From a virus: a stretch of 29,538 bases of DNA. The DNA is taken from positions 1-29,538 of IMG/VR virus record IMGVR_UViG_3300044714_000110, one strand, 5' to 3'. Shown in pieces: positions 7,237 to 14,258 of this stretch. The first letter of the stretch is position 1; every line of letters begins with the position of its first letter. Position numbers and translations under genes: made by a program. The notes beneath the pieces were generated by a model. That model saw only the letters and a list, made by a program, of their open reading frames with translations, was not told the origin of the DNA and did not search any database.

Positions 7237-7474
7237 CGTCACCGAGCTTCTGGACGAGTCCGGGAATATCCAGCTAGCCTGCTCTTGTAACTGGAGAGCG
7301 GGATATCTCGATTTCGTGCTGGACGACAATGAGAAACCCTCCCCAGCCGTGATCACACGCTACATCGAAGAGCACGTCAAGCGCAGCAACCAATTGGAGC
7401 GCGATCGCATTTTCGATCTTCCGGATTACGATGCACCAAAGCCAGTGATCCTCCCGGAGAACTCCACTGAGTGA
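7208..7474 (+). CDS. Small CxC-containing hypothetical protein, 88 aa
   Basis: ATG 7208 is chosen because AAGGAG (7197-7202) lies five bases upstream; an earlier in-frame start at 7163 has no such site and would overlap its neighbour far more. The 88-residue protein has a short LACSCNWRAG motif (two Cys one residue apart) and later RYIEEHVKRS, a Cys-x-Cys plus His pattern that could bind metal. The rest is acidic. It is the last gene of the replication block before the iteron region. Family unknown. Confidence 0.7.
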   Translation: MIHHAAPGHDVTELLDESGNIQLACSCNWRAGYLDFVLDDNEKPSPAVITRYIEEHVKRSNQLERDRIFDLPDYDAPKPVILPENSTE

Positions 7475-7479
7475 TTTGC

Positions 7480-7665
7480 ACGGAGCAACGGAGCTTATAT
7501 AGGGGGAGAGAGAACTTTTCAAAAACGTGGAACTAGGACACGACATTGCTCCGCGTGGTAGACGACTCAGAAAAAGAGTCTTACTCTCACGTATTAAAGC
7601 GTTCTTCTTATTTATTTAATAAATGTCTTCCTCCCTCTCCTTGCTCCGTTGCTCCGTTTGCTCCG
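7480..7665. repeat. TTGCTCCG iteron-like repeats in both orientations
   Basis: TTGCTCCG occurs at 7546-7553, 7641-7648, 7649-7656 and 7658-7665 (the last three nearly in tandem). The complement CGGAGCAA is at 7481-7488, with CGGAGC again at 7489-7494, and another CGGAGCAA at 7191-7198 inside the preceding gene. As a result ACGGAGCAACGGAGC (7480-7494) and GCTCCGTTGCTCCGT (7643-7657) form a perfect 15-bp inverted repeat about 150 bp apart. Confidence 0.75.
7610..7624. repeat. AT-only palindrome ATTTATTTAATAAAT
   Basis: A perfect 15-base palindrome about a central T, made only of A and T, 16 bases before the tandem TTGCTCCG units. In an origin it would suit the DNA-unwinding element. Confidence 0.55.
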
Positions 7666-7715
7666 TGTGATGCCTTTTCGGTTTGAGACATCTGTTTCAA
7701 CGAACCGGCAGCGGC

Positions 7716-7727
7716 GAACATATGTTC
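7716..7727. promoter_or_regulatory. Palindrome GAACATATGTTC, SOS-box-like
   Basis: A perfect 12-bp palindrome in the context cGAACATATGTTCt. It fits the Bacillus/actinobacterial LexA box pattern CGAAC-n4-GTTC. No gene with a good ribosome-binding site follows closely, so the controlled target, if any, is unclear. Confidence 0.3.
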
Positions 7728-7862
7728 TCTCTGGGTATCCAGCCGCTCGCTGGTATGCAAGAGCCAAGCGACCTGCGATGTGCCTATAGACTCCCAGCCT
7801 GGCTCGCGGTGTTGTCGGCAAACCGATCTCGATATCGAGCCAGCCCGGTCAGTGAGCCAACT

Positions 7863-8048
7863 TCACCAGGCGGAGAAGACCTTCCTCTCCGCTCCATACA
7901 GTAGTGTGCTGTAGAGCACAGCGTGGAACGTGCTCCAGTCCTTCCTATGAAGCATTTCATGAACGATTTCTGTCTCTGAAACGACAACATCAGCAGGCTT
8001 AGCTGGCTGCGTATTAGGTTGTGAGGCGGACCCGGCCCTCGTTGGCAT
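7863..8048 (-). CDS. Possible small leftward protein, 61 aa
   Basis: A weakly supported leftward gene in the otherwise gene-free region. From ATG 8048 (GTG at 8060 is an alternative) it encodes 61 residues: a Pro/Ala/Ser-rich start, then VVVSETEIVHEMLHRKDW and FHAVLYSTLLYGAERK, which read like a natural helical protein. A GGTGGA sequence lies about seven bases before the ATG. Several dyads fall inside it, which argues against coding. Unrecognised. Confidence 0.28.
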   Translation of the reverse strand: MPTRAGSASQPNTQPAKPADVVVSETEIVHEMLHRKDWSTFHAVLYSTLLYGAERKVFSAW

Positions 8049-8123
8049 TAGGATTTCCACCGCTCGGCACGCTCAAGCCCGCATGAACCCTAGAGACAAA
8101 ATCCAATTTCGGCTGGATGAGAA

Positions 8124-8351
8124 ATGAACCTCGACCGCGTTCTCTCGAACTTCAAGGATTACCACCTTCCGATTTTCATCGGGATGTTCGGCATCGGTTC
8201 GGTCCTGCAATGGTTCGGGCACTTGACGATGGGTTACGTGGCGTTCACCGGAACGATCATCGGCGGTATCACCGGACACGCATTCTCCCCGGCTCAGTCC
8301 GCTCCCGATGTTCAGAACACTGTGGTCGTAAATAACGACGCCAAAGGATAG
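8124..8351 (+). CDS. Small membrane protein, 75 aa (holin-like?)
   Basis: Residues about 13-53 are strongly hydrophobic (YHLPIFIGMFGIGSVLQWF, then a short polar turn and YVAFTGTIIGGITGHAF), which allows one or two membrane helices, followed by a short polar Asn-rich tail. Size and layout suit a holin or another small phage membrane protein, but no lysin is adjacent, so the role is open. This frame is preferred over an overlapping frame at 8117-8335 because of its clean hydrophobic pattern and because the next gene follows two bases after its stop. Confidence 0.7.
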   Translation: MNLDRVLSNFKDYHLPIFIGMFGIGSVLQWFGHLTMGYVAFTGTIIGGITGHAFSPAQSAPDVQNTVVVNNDAKG

Positions 8352-8353
8352 CT

Positions 8354-8740
8354 ATGAACAAACACCGCAACAAGAATGTCGCCGAGCAGTCTGCGATGGA
8401 CCCGACCAAGATCCTGAACGCCATGAACGAACAGGAGCTGTTCCAGTACATCATTCACCGTTTCGTGGCTCATCAGTTCAAGCCGGAGTTCCTGGCGAAC
8501 AAGGTCTCGCGCGGCGAGCTGTTCGCTCTGTTGCAGAGCATGGCTCCCGCTGTCGGCTGCGTGGGCTTCCACGCCATCGTAATTCACCTGTTGTTGGAGA
8601 AGCTGGGCGTAACGGACGCTGAGATCGAAGCGCACAAGACGAAGCTAGCCGAGCAGAAGGTATCAGAGATTGAAGCCGAGCAGCAGAACGCAGAGGCCGC
8701 ACTCGCCACTGTGGCGGAGATTCCTCCGACGATTCAATAA
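8354..8740 (+). CDS. Hypothetical phage protein, 128 aa
   Basis: AAAGGA (8343-8348) lies five bases before ATG 8354, overlapping the previous gene's end. The protein is mostly helical: residues about 25-60 (NEQELFQYIIHRFVAHQFKP), a hydrophobic stretch at about 67-84 (MAPAVGCVGFHAIVIHLLLE) and a C-terminal Glu/Ala/Lys-rich helix (about 88-122) likely to form a coiled coil. The hydrophobic stretch could be a membrane segment or a buried helix. It is in a run of three small genes between the membrane protein and the terminase. No family is recognised. Confidence 0.72.
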   Translation: MNKHRNKNVAEQSAMDPTKILNAMNEQELFQYIIHRFVAHQFKPEFLANKVSRGELFALLQSMAPAVGCVGFHAIVIHLLLEKLGVTDAEIEAHKTKLAEQKVSEIEAEQQNAEAALATVAEIPPTIQ

Positions 8741-8749
8741 GGACACGGC

Positions 8750-9094
8750 ATGACCGAAACCAAGATCATCATCGCTGGCAAGCCGTATGAGATTCCCGAA
8801 GGCTGGGAGAACGACGGCTTCAGCCGGAAGCCCGACGGCAGTTATCAGTTGAACTTGAAGCGCGTGGAGCGACAGAAGGGCGACGGTGCCCTCATCGCGG
8901 ACTACATCCGCACTGTCACCAAGAACATTTACCTCGAAGCCGACGGCAGCGAAGCCGCGAGTGTCGAGACGATCCCAGAATTTGCTATTGAGAAGCCCTC
9001 AATTCCCGGCAACGCGAATCACTTGCTGCGGAACCCTGACAAGCCGCGCATCGTGACTCCTCCCGCGAAGAAGCTTGTCATCGCAGGAGCCTAA
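8750..9094 (+). CDS. Hypothetical phage protein, 114 aa
   Basis: Start ATG 8750 has AAGGA just upstream, 9 bp after the previous stop. The protein is soluble and begins with a beta-like segment (KIIIAGKPYEIPEGW) followed by a repeated charged pattern and a Pro-rich C-terminus (KPRIVTPPAKKLVIAGA). No family is recognised. It is the last gene before an 83-bp gap and the packaging genes, so it probably belongs to the same transcript as the two genes before it. Confidence 0.68.
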   Translation: MTETKIIIAGKPYEIPEGWENDGFSRKPDGSYQLNLKRVERQKGDGALIADYIRTVTKNIYLEADGSEAASVETIPEFAIEKPSIPGNANHLLRNPDKPRIVTPPAKKLVIAGA

Positions 9095-9177
9095 CCAAGT
9101 TTCGTGGAGAGTGTCACCACGGGGCTGAGCCGTTAGCCAACACGGTGCCCGTTTGCCATTCTCCCGAATTCATTTCT

Positions 9178-9699
9178 ATGCCCGACGAGACACCACAACC
9201 CGCTGGATCGCCACCGGAGGAGAAGCCTAAACGGAAGCTTCCTGAGGCGATGGTCCGCGCTCAATGGAAGCCAGGGGAGAGCGGCAATCCACTCGGGCGT
9301 CTGCCGTCTACCGGCAAGCGAACCATGTCTCCGAAGATTCTCCAGAAGCTGACGCAAATCTGGCTTCGCGCCGATGCACAGGATGATTGGTTCGCTGGTG
9401 GTCTGGAGTTCATGAAGAAGCAGGGACTCTCCATCGCCGAACTCATCACTGCCCGCAAGCTGTACTGTCTCGCGACCAACGTTCGCTACAACAACACCGC
9501 ATTGCTCAAAGACCTCGAGGACCGCACTGGTGGCAAGGTGCCACTCTTCGTCGGCAACAAGATCGGCGAGCAGGACGACTTCGAAGAGTTGAGCGACGAG
9601 GAGCTGGAGGCTTACATCACCGAGCGCACTAACCGTGTGCGTATGGCTCTGGAGGAAGGCGAAGCTTCTCCGCCAGAAGGTTCACCACCGGATGCCTAG
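9178..9699 (+). CDS. DUF5681-type protein, likely small terminase subunit
   Basis: A 173-residue protein from ATG 9178. Near the N-terminus it has QWKPGESGNPLGRLPSTGKR, the hallmark of DUF5681 proteins (PGxSGNPxGR). Proteins of this type commonly sit right before the large terminase and are thought to be small terminase subunits that recognise phage DNA; the 7-base overlap with the large terminase here supports that. The rest is helical, ending in an acidic Glu/Asp-rich tail (EELSDEELEAYITERTNR) and a Pro-rich end. No good Shine-Dalgarno precedes ATG 9178; a GTG at 9145 is an alternative. Confidence 0.75.
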   Translation: MPDETPQPAGSPPEEKPKRKLPEAMVRAQWKPGESGNPLGRLPSTGKRTMSPKILQKLTQIWLRADAQDDWFAGGLEFMKKQGLSIAELITARKLYCLATNVRYNNTALLKDLEDRTGGKVPLFVGNKIGEQDDFEELSDEELEAYITERTNRVRMALEEGEASPPEGSPPDA

Positions 9700-11362
9700 A
9701 GTCACCAAAGCCGATATCGCTGAGATTTCGAAAGCCGAGCGCAAGCTGGAAGCTCGCAAACTCGCAGCCGACTTCAGCCTATTCTTCCGCGAAGCGTGGA
9801 AAGTTCTCAACGATAAAGTCCCGCTCACCGAGTCGTGGCACTACGACTACCTCTGCGAGTGGCTCACCTACGCTGCCTCGGGGCAGATGAAGAAAGACCA
9901 CCCGACGTGGCGCGGCATTATCATCAACGTCCCTCCGCGCACCTTGAAGTCCGCGATGGTAAACATCCTGTTCCCGGACTGGGTGTGGGCCTCGCATCCT
10001 GAGAAGAAATTCCTGTGTGTGTCGTACGGCGCGGAACTGGCTATCAACGAACTCGCCACCAAGCGTCGCAAGCTTCTCGGCACCGACTGGTACACCGAAC
10101 GCTGGAGCAAGGTTCGCATTCAGGAAGACGTGAACCTGAAGCATCGTTGGGACTCGAACGAAGGTGGCTACATGATTGCCACCACTCCCGGTGGTCACGC
10201 TGCCGGCTCGGGCGCGAACATCATCGTCATTGACGACATCATCAAGATGGCCGACGAGTCCGTGTATGGAGCGGATCGCGAGAACGCGAACGGCTGGTAT
10301 GAAACAGAAGGTTACTCGCGTCTCAACGACCAGAGCAAAGACTTCTTTATCGTCGTGTGCCAGCGCCTGCACGAGATGGACTTCCCCGGCTACTTGAACA
10401 AGAACGAGTCGGGTCTGTGGCACAACATCGTCATTCCCCTGGAGTGCGAAGAGGACACCGACTACGTCTTCCCGATTTCTGGCAAGGTCTATCACCGCAA
10501 GAAGGGCGAAGTTCTGCTGCCCGATCGTTTCCCACCACACGTCGTTGAACAACTGAAGCGGCACCCCGTTCGCTGGGCTGGGCAGTACCAGCAGAAGCCG
10601 ATGCCTGACACGGGCAACCTGATGGACCCGAACTGGTGGATGGAGTATGAGACAGACCCGAGCGGCAAGCCCGATCCAGAGCATCCGCTGCCCGGCTTCG
10701 ATCAGGTGCTGGTGTCTGTGGACGCTTCGATGAAGGGCACGCAGTCATCAGACTTCTCCTGCCTCCAGAAGCACGGCTTCAATCGCGAGAAGGATTACGT
10801 TCTCGATTGCGTCAATGAGCGCATGGATGCGGTCCGGCTGGAGAGCGCGATCATTGACATGGTGTGCGACACAAAGTGCCCGAAGGAACTCCGGCCCACT
10901 GTGCTGCTCATCGAAGAAACTGCCAACGGCGCAGCCGTCATCCAGCGTCTCCGCAAGCTACCGAATCCGCTCCCGGTGACCATCGTCGCTGTGAATCCAG
11001 AAGGCGGAAAGAAGTCCCGAGCCATGGCCTGTCAGCCTGAGGTCGCTCAGGGCAATTGCTACCTGCCAAAGAATGCGCCGTGGAAGCGCGACTTCCTCCA
11101 GCAGCTCGCTCTTGGTGTGGATGTCGCAGAGTACGACGACATGATTGACTCGTTCTCGCAAGCGTGGGCTTATCGCCGCGAACATCGCTGGGGTTTCTTC
11201 GAGAGCCTTGAAACGGCGAAGGTTGTGACTTCACGTGCTTCAGTAGAACGCAAACAGCCCGTGGCTCCGACAGCGGAGGAGCGCAAGAAGTCGAACAGCG
11301 AAGGTATGAAGGACACCATGCGTGCGGAGTTCGGCAGACGCATGGGTCGAGGGAGGTTCTAA
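9692..11362 (+). CDS. terL: Terminase large subunit
   Basis: The packaging motor, 556 residues from ATG 9692, which overlaps the stop of the small subunit. The ATPase part has the deviant Walker A NVPPRTLKS (79-87), Walker B IIVIDD (177-182) and a likely coupling motif near CQRLHEMD (223-230). The nuclease part has Asp344 in VSVDAS, acidic LIEET (406-410) and YDDMIDSFSQA (481-491), the RNase H-like triad. The layout fits the psiM2 ORF9-type large terminases common in siphophages. The ATPase drives DNA into the prohead and the nuclease cuts the concatemer. An upstream start at 9635 exists but lies inside the small subunit gene and is unlikely. Confidence 0.95.
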   Translation: MPRVTKADIAEISKAERKLEARKLAADFSLFFREAWKVLNDKVPLTESWHYDYLCEWLTYAASGQMKKDHPTWRGIIINVPPRTLKSAMVNILFPDWVWASHPEKKFLCVSYGAELAINELATKRRKLLGTDWYTERWSKVRIQEDVNLKHRWDSNEGGYMIATTPGGHAAGSGANIIVIDDIIKMADESVYGADRENANGWYETEGYSRLNDQSKDFFIVVCQRLHEMDFPGYLNKNESGLWHNIVIPLECEEDTDYVFPISGKVYHRKKGEVLLPDRFPPHVVEQLKRHPVRWAGQYQQKPMPDTGNLMDPNWWMEYETDPSGKPDPEHPLPGFDQVLVSVDASMKGTQSSDFSCLQKHGFNREKDYVLDCVNERMDAVRLESAIIDMVCDTKCPKELRPTVLLIEETANGAAVIQRLRKLPNPLPVTIVAVNPEGGKKSRAMACQPEVAQGNCYLPKNAPWKRDFLQQLALGVDVAEYDDMIDSFSQAWAYRREHRWGFFESLETAKVVTSRASVERKQPVAPTAEERKKSNSEGMKDTMRAEFGRRMGRGRF

Positions 11363-11697
11363 TGAAGCTGCCAGCGTGGATCGTACGAATCTATCATTAT
11401 TATTCCTATCAATTCAGGACCGCCTTCGCCCGCGCCTTCACAGTCGATAAGTTTGCCGATCTGCTCTGTCCTGGCTGCGGTCTCGTCGGTCCGAAGAAGC
11501 TTCGCTTCATGCCTGAGTATCAGAAGGTCATCGCCACTTGCAATCTGCGGTGTGGTGCGAATTGGGGAGTGGCTCCCGTCCTTGGCTACGACGCTTGGAA
11601 GATTCAGGGTCTTGCTGACGTGCTCGCTGAACAGCAGGCCGTGGAGGATGAGGCCACGGCGAACCGCGAACGTGACGAGCTGGGCATCAGACGATAG
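11362..11697 (+). CDS. Small zinc-ribbon-like protein, 111 aa
   Basis: Starts one base inside the terminase stop (TAATG) with a strong GGAGG upstream. Two Cys pairs, CPGCG (36, 39) and CNLRC (60, 64), make a zinc-ribbon candidate; the N-terminal 25 residues are Tyr/Phe-rich and the C-terminus is a charged Glu/Arg helix. No known family. Its place between terminase and portal suggests a packaging or head accessory role, for example contacting DNA or the terminase, but that is only from position. Confidence 0.75.
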   Translation: MKLPAWIVRIYHYYSYQFRTAFARAFTVDKFADLLCPGCGLVGPKKLRFMPEYQKVIATCNLRCGANWGVAPVLGYDAWKIQGLADVLAEQQAVEDEATANRERDELGIRR

Positions 11698-11703
11698 TCC
11701 TGC

Positions 11704-11731
11704 CTTTGCAAACCCTTAGTAGGACTCTTTC
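11704..11731 (+). promoter_or_regulatory. Leader element before portal gene
   Basis: CTTTGCAAAC followed by CCCTTAGTAGGA and then a short spacer to the ATG. It resembles the leaders before the protease, capsid and major tail genes. TAGGA, seven bases from the ATG, can serve as the Shine-Dalgarno. Confidence 0.45.
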
Positions 11732-13399
11732 ATGACAAATCCTTCATTGAAGCAAACGTTCGCGCAGATGGCTGCACAGCGGGCTGTGCCCGTTCAGCAA
11801 ATCAAGCGACCCGGCGGAGCTGAAGAAATCCCAGGCATCGACCCGTTCTGGTTCTCCGCACTTCAGCCGACTATCCCGACAGCTCCAAAGTCGTATCGTC
11901 CGCGCCAGTGGCCCTTCATCCCTGGCTTCAACAAAATCTGGGAGCCGCGTGGTGAGGACACCGCACGCGTCCCATTCGACATTCTGTTCCGAGCCAGCGA
12001 TGAGTGGAACCTCTGGTCCTGCGCGATGGAAACGGTCATCGACAAAATTCTGTCGCTCGACTGGCAGATTCGTCCTAAGGGCGAAGCGAAGGATACGCCA
12101 GCGCAAACAGCTGATGAAGACCCGATTATCGACAAGCTGACAGCGTTTTTCGAGCACCCATGCCGCGTGGCTGGCCTCGACAATTTCCGCGGATTCGGCA
12201 ACCGTATCCTCACCGATATGTACGTCGGTGACTGCGCGACGATCTGGATGGAGCAGAACGTACTTGGCCAGATTCTGTCGGCCACACCCATCAGCGGTGC
12301 GTTCATCAAGGTCTTGATCGACGACACTGGACGCCGTCCGTGCGAAGTCGTGACCGATCCAGATGATCCGCGCTGTGGACAAAAGGCAGCCGCGTACCAG
12401 CAGGTAGCGTATGGGCTACCAGCCATCGACTTCACCGAAGACGAAATAATCTACGCCGTTCGCAAGCCTCGCAACCATACGGCCTACGGCCGTTCGCACC
12501 TCGAACAGATTCTCACGATGGCGAACATCGGCATCCGTGCGCAGGAGTTCTTGCTCGCTTACTACGCTGAGGGCAACACGCCAGAGATGCTCATTCCTGT
12601 GGACGCCTCCACCCCGGCTCAAAAGATTGAGGAATGGAATCAGCTCATCGACTCCAACCTATCCGGCCAGCTAGGCGAGCGTCGCAAGATCAAGATGATT
12701 CCGGCCATGACTTCGGACGGCAAGATGCAGGCCATCTTCCCGAAGGAACCGTTGCTGAAATCGGAGATTGACGAGTGGCTTGCACGTATCGTGTGCTTCA
12801 CGCTCGGTCTCAACCCACAAGCTTTTGTGCGGTCGATGAACCGCGCTACGTCTGAACAGGCGCAGGATACCGCTGAGGCAGAAGGCCAGCAGCCAGTTAT
12901 CAATTGGTTTGAAGACGTGATGAACGAAATCATCCGTCGTTTCGGCTATGGCGACAAATACGAGTTTGCATTCCGCGTGCGCCGTGAACAAGACGGTCTC
13001 AAACAAATGCAGATCGACACGGGTTATCTCGCGAAGGGCGTCTGGACCGTCAACGACGTTCTCCGTGACCTCGGTATGGACACGGTGGACGAGCCGTGGG
13101 CTGACGAACACTTCATTGACACTCCGACCGGAGCAATTCCGTTCCCGATGGTTGAGGAGATGACGCAGGCCAACATTGACAAGATCAAGCAGCCACCTGC
13201 TCCACCAAAGGCTCCGGCTGTGCCATCCACGCCAGACGAGACCGCTGAGGTTGTGAAGAAGTCCATCAGCGAAGTGATGACTCTGGTGAAGGCGCATCAC
13301 CCGGCTGCGAAGGAAGCGGCTGACAAGATCGAAGCGAAACTCAATCGCAAGCTGGCTGAGTTGCACGAGAAGGTAAAGGCCAAGATCGGGCGGAGGTGA
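11732..13399 (+). CDS. Portal protein
   Basis: A 555-residue protein placed directly after the terminase, as portals usually are. Motifs of siphophage portals include PFDILFRASDEWN, the YVGDCATIWMEQN strand pair, YGRSHLEQIL (about 251-260) and the late LARIVCFTLGLNPQAF segment (about 351-366) with a SMNRATSEQAQ stretch, matching the stem and clip helix order of the family. The last 90 residues are Pro/Ala-rich and then a Lys/Glu-rich helix. Twelve copies form the ring through which DNA enters and to which the tail connectors bind. The start is set by the TAGGA seven bases upstream. Confidence 0.93.
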   Translation: MTNPSLKQTFAQMAAQRAVPVQQIKRPGGAEEIPGIDPFWFSALQPTIPTAPKSYRPRQWPFIPGFNKIWEPRGEDTARVPFDILFRASDEWNLWSCAMETVIDKILSLDWQIRPKGEAKDTPAQTADEDPIIDKLTAFFEHPCRVAGLDNFRGFGNRILTDMYVGDCATIWMEQNVLGQILSATPISGAFIKVLIDDTGRRPCEVVTDPDDPRCGQKAAAYQQVAYGLPAIDFTEDEIIYAVRKPRNHTAYGRSHLEQILTMANIGIRAQEFLLAYYAEGNTPEMLIPVDASTPAQKIEEWNQLIDSNLSGQLGERRKIKMIPAMTSDGKMQAIFPKEPLLKSEIDEWLARIVCFTLGLNPQAFVRSMNRATSEQAQDTAEAEGQQPVINWFEDVMNEIIRRFGYGDKYEFAFRVRREQDGLKQMQIDTGYLAKGVWTVNDVLRDLGMDTVDEPWADEHFIDTPTGAIPFPMVEEMTQANIDKIKQPPAPPKAPAVPSTPDETAEVVKKSISEVMTLVKAHHPAAKEAADKIEAKLNRKLAELHEKVKAKIGRR

Positions 13400-13403
13400 A
13401 GTA

Positions 13404-13628
13404 ATGGACGACGCTCTGCTTCTTGAATCACTCAAACGGATCGAGGGCAAGGTTGACACCGCCATCGTTAGTCACGGTGAGCGCATTGCGAAAACCGAAA
13501 CTCGCCTCGATGCCGTGGAGGCCGCTGCCACCAAAGCCGAATACAAGGATTGGGGTAGAGCCGTTCTGACTTACCTCAGCGTCATGCTCTCGCATCTTGG
13601 TCTGGCCCGTGCTGGCTGGAAAATCTAA
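13404..13628 (+). CDS. Small coiled-coil/hydrophobic protein (XhlA-like?)
   Basis: Strong Shine-Dalgarno (GGAGGTGA) just before ATG 13404. A heptad-rich N-terminal helix (ESLKRIEGKVDTAIVSHGERI and RLDAVEAAATKAEY) leads to a short hydrophobic C-terminal segment (AVLTYLSVMLSHLGLA, about 54-69). A coiled coil plus a C-terminal membrane-like helix is the layout of XhlA-type lysis accessory proteins, but the segment is short and the gene lies between portal and minor head protein. It may instead be a small head or membrane-targeting protein. Confidence 0.75.
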   Translation: MDDALLLESLKRIEGKVDTAIVSHGERIAKTETRLDAVEAAATKAEYKDWGRAVLTYLSVMLSHLGLARAGWKI

Positions 13629-14227
13629 TGCCGCTCACTGCTGAACAGCAAGCCCAGGTCGAGGAGATTCTCGGCGTCCTTGATTGGTCGGACGTGCCAG
13701 CGGAAATCCGCGCTGAACTTGAAGCAGCCACGCTTGCCGGAAACGATAACGCTCTTCTCGGTGGGAGCGTTAGCGCCGATCTTTTGTCCGCTGTCAACCA
13801 AGCGGCTGCGAATTATGCGAAGGAGAGAGCAGCAGAGTTGGTCGGCTCCGGTGCCCAGTCCATTGCCGAAACCACTCGCGATAAGCTACGCGACGTTATC
13901 ACTCACTCCTTCGAGGACGAAACCGGGATCGAAGACCTTCTTTCCGGTATTGAGTCATCGGGCATATTCTCGCCCGCTCGTGCCCTGTGCATCGCTCGAA
14001 CCGAAGTCAACCGAGCTGAACTCACGGGAAACCTAAACACGTGGGACGAGATCGGGAACGTAGAAGAGGTCGATTGGATAGCAAGACCTGAAGCCTGCGA
14101 GGAATGTCAGGATTTGGCTGATGATAGTCCGTACAGTCTGGATGAAGCCCGTGACCTTCTGGACGACACTCACCCGAATTGCACGTGTGGCTTGATGCCC
14201 CGGCTCGCCACGCCAGACGAAGAATAA
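13628..14227 (+). CDS. Minor head protein, SPP1 gp7 / Mu F-like C-terminal domain
   Basis: Starts in a TAATG overlap. The C-terminal half carries the head-morphogenesis signature: CIARTEVNRAE (121-131), then a Cys pair (157, 160), then DDTHPNCTCG (179-188) with His182, Cys185 and Cys187. These Cys/His residues probably bind zinc. At 199 residues it is much shorter than SPP1 gp7 (about 300), mainly because the N-terminal part is reduced. Family members bind the portal and act early in DNA ejection or head assembly. Its position after the portal and before the protease is the standard one. Confidence 0.9.
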   Translation: MPLTAEQQAQVEEILGVLDWSDVPAEIRAELEAATLAGNDNALLGGSVSADLLSAVNQAAANYAKERAAELVGSGAQSIAETTRDKLRDVITHSFEDETGIEDLLSGIESSGIFSPARALCIARTEVNRAELTGNLNTWDEIGNVEEVDWIARPEACEECQDLADDSPYSLDEARDLLDDTHPNCTCGLMPRLATPDEE

Positions 14228-14258
14228 CTTCGTCGCCCTTTAGTAGAGACAAACACCC
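14227..14258 (+). promoter_or_regulatory. Leader element before protease gene
   Basis: ACTTCG (14227-14232) and CCCTTTAGTAGAGACAAAC (from 14236) before ATG 14259. It is closely similar to the leader before the major tail gene, and TAGAGACAAA also occurs at 7049 and before the membrane protein gene at 8124. Confidence 0.45.

Larger units (their letters stand above)
7475..8123. other. Candidate replication origin / control region
   Basis: About 650 bp between the replication block and the next rightward genes, without a convincing gene. It contains TTGCTCCG repeats on both strands (7480-7665), an AT-rich stretch with a 15-bp palindrome (7610-7624), an imperfect dyad TTGAGACA-TC-TGTTTCAA (7683-7700), the palindrome GAACATATGTTC (7716-7727), the palindrome CTCGATATCGAG (7828-7839), CGGAGA/TCTCCG arms (7871-7891) and TGTGCT-GTAG-AGCACA (7905-7920). 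Repeated short units beside an AT-rich segment, next to a primase gene, is the usual build of an iteron-type origin. That use is inferred. Confidence 0.5.

Noticed and set aside
7564-7580. GACTC-n7-GAGTC hairpin as terminator after the replication block
   Set aside because: Five-pair stem without a following T-run; too weak to call.
7480-7665. Mobile element bounded by the 15-bp inverted repeat
   Set aside because: No transposase, no target-site duplication seen, and the arms are made of a short repeated unit also found outside the arms, which fits iterons better.
7641-7665. CRISPR-like array from TTGCTCCG repeats
   Set aside because: Units are only 8 bases and nearly adjacent, with no spacers.
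7683-7904. 73-codon rightward frame
   Set aside because: TTG or late ATG start inside palindromes, no Shine-Dalgarno and random-looking composition.
9095-9177. CGTGG-n9-CCACG hairpin as terminator before the small terminase
   Set aside because: Only five pairs and no T-run.
9779-10684. 301-codon leftward open frame
   Set aside because: It lies fully inside the large terminase gene, which has clear ATPase and nuclease motifs; it is a high-GC antisense shadow.
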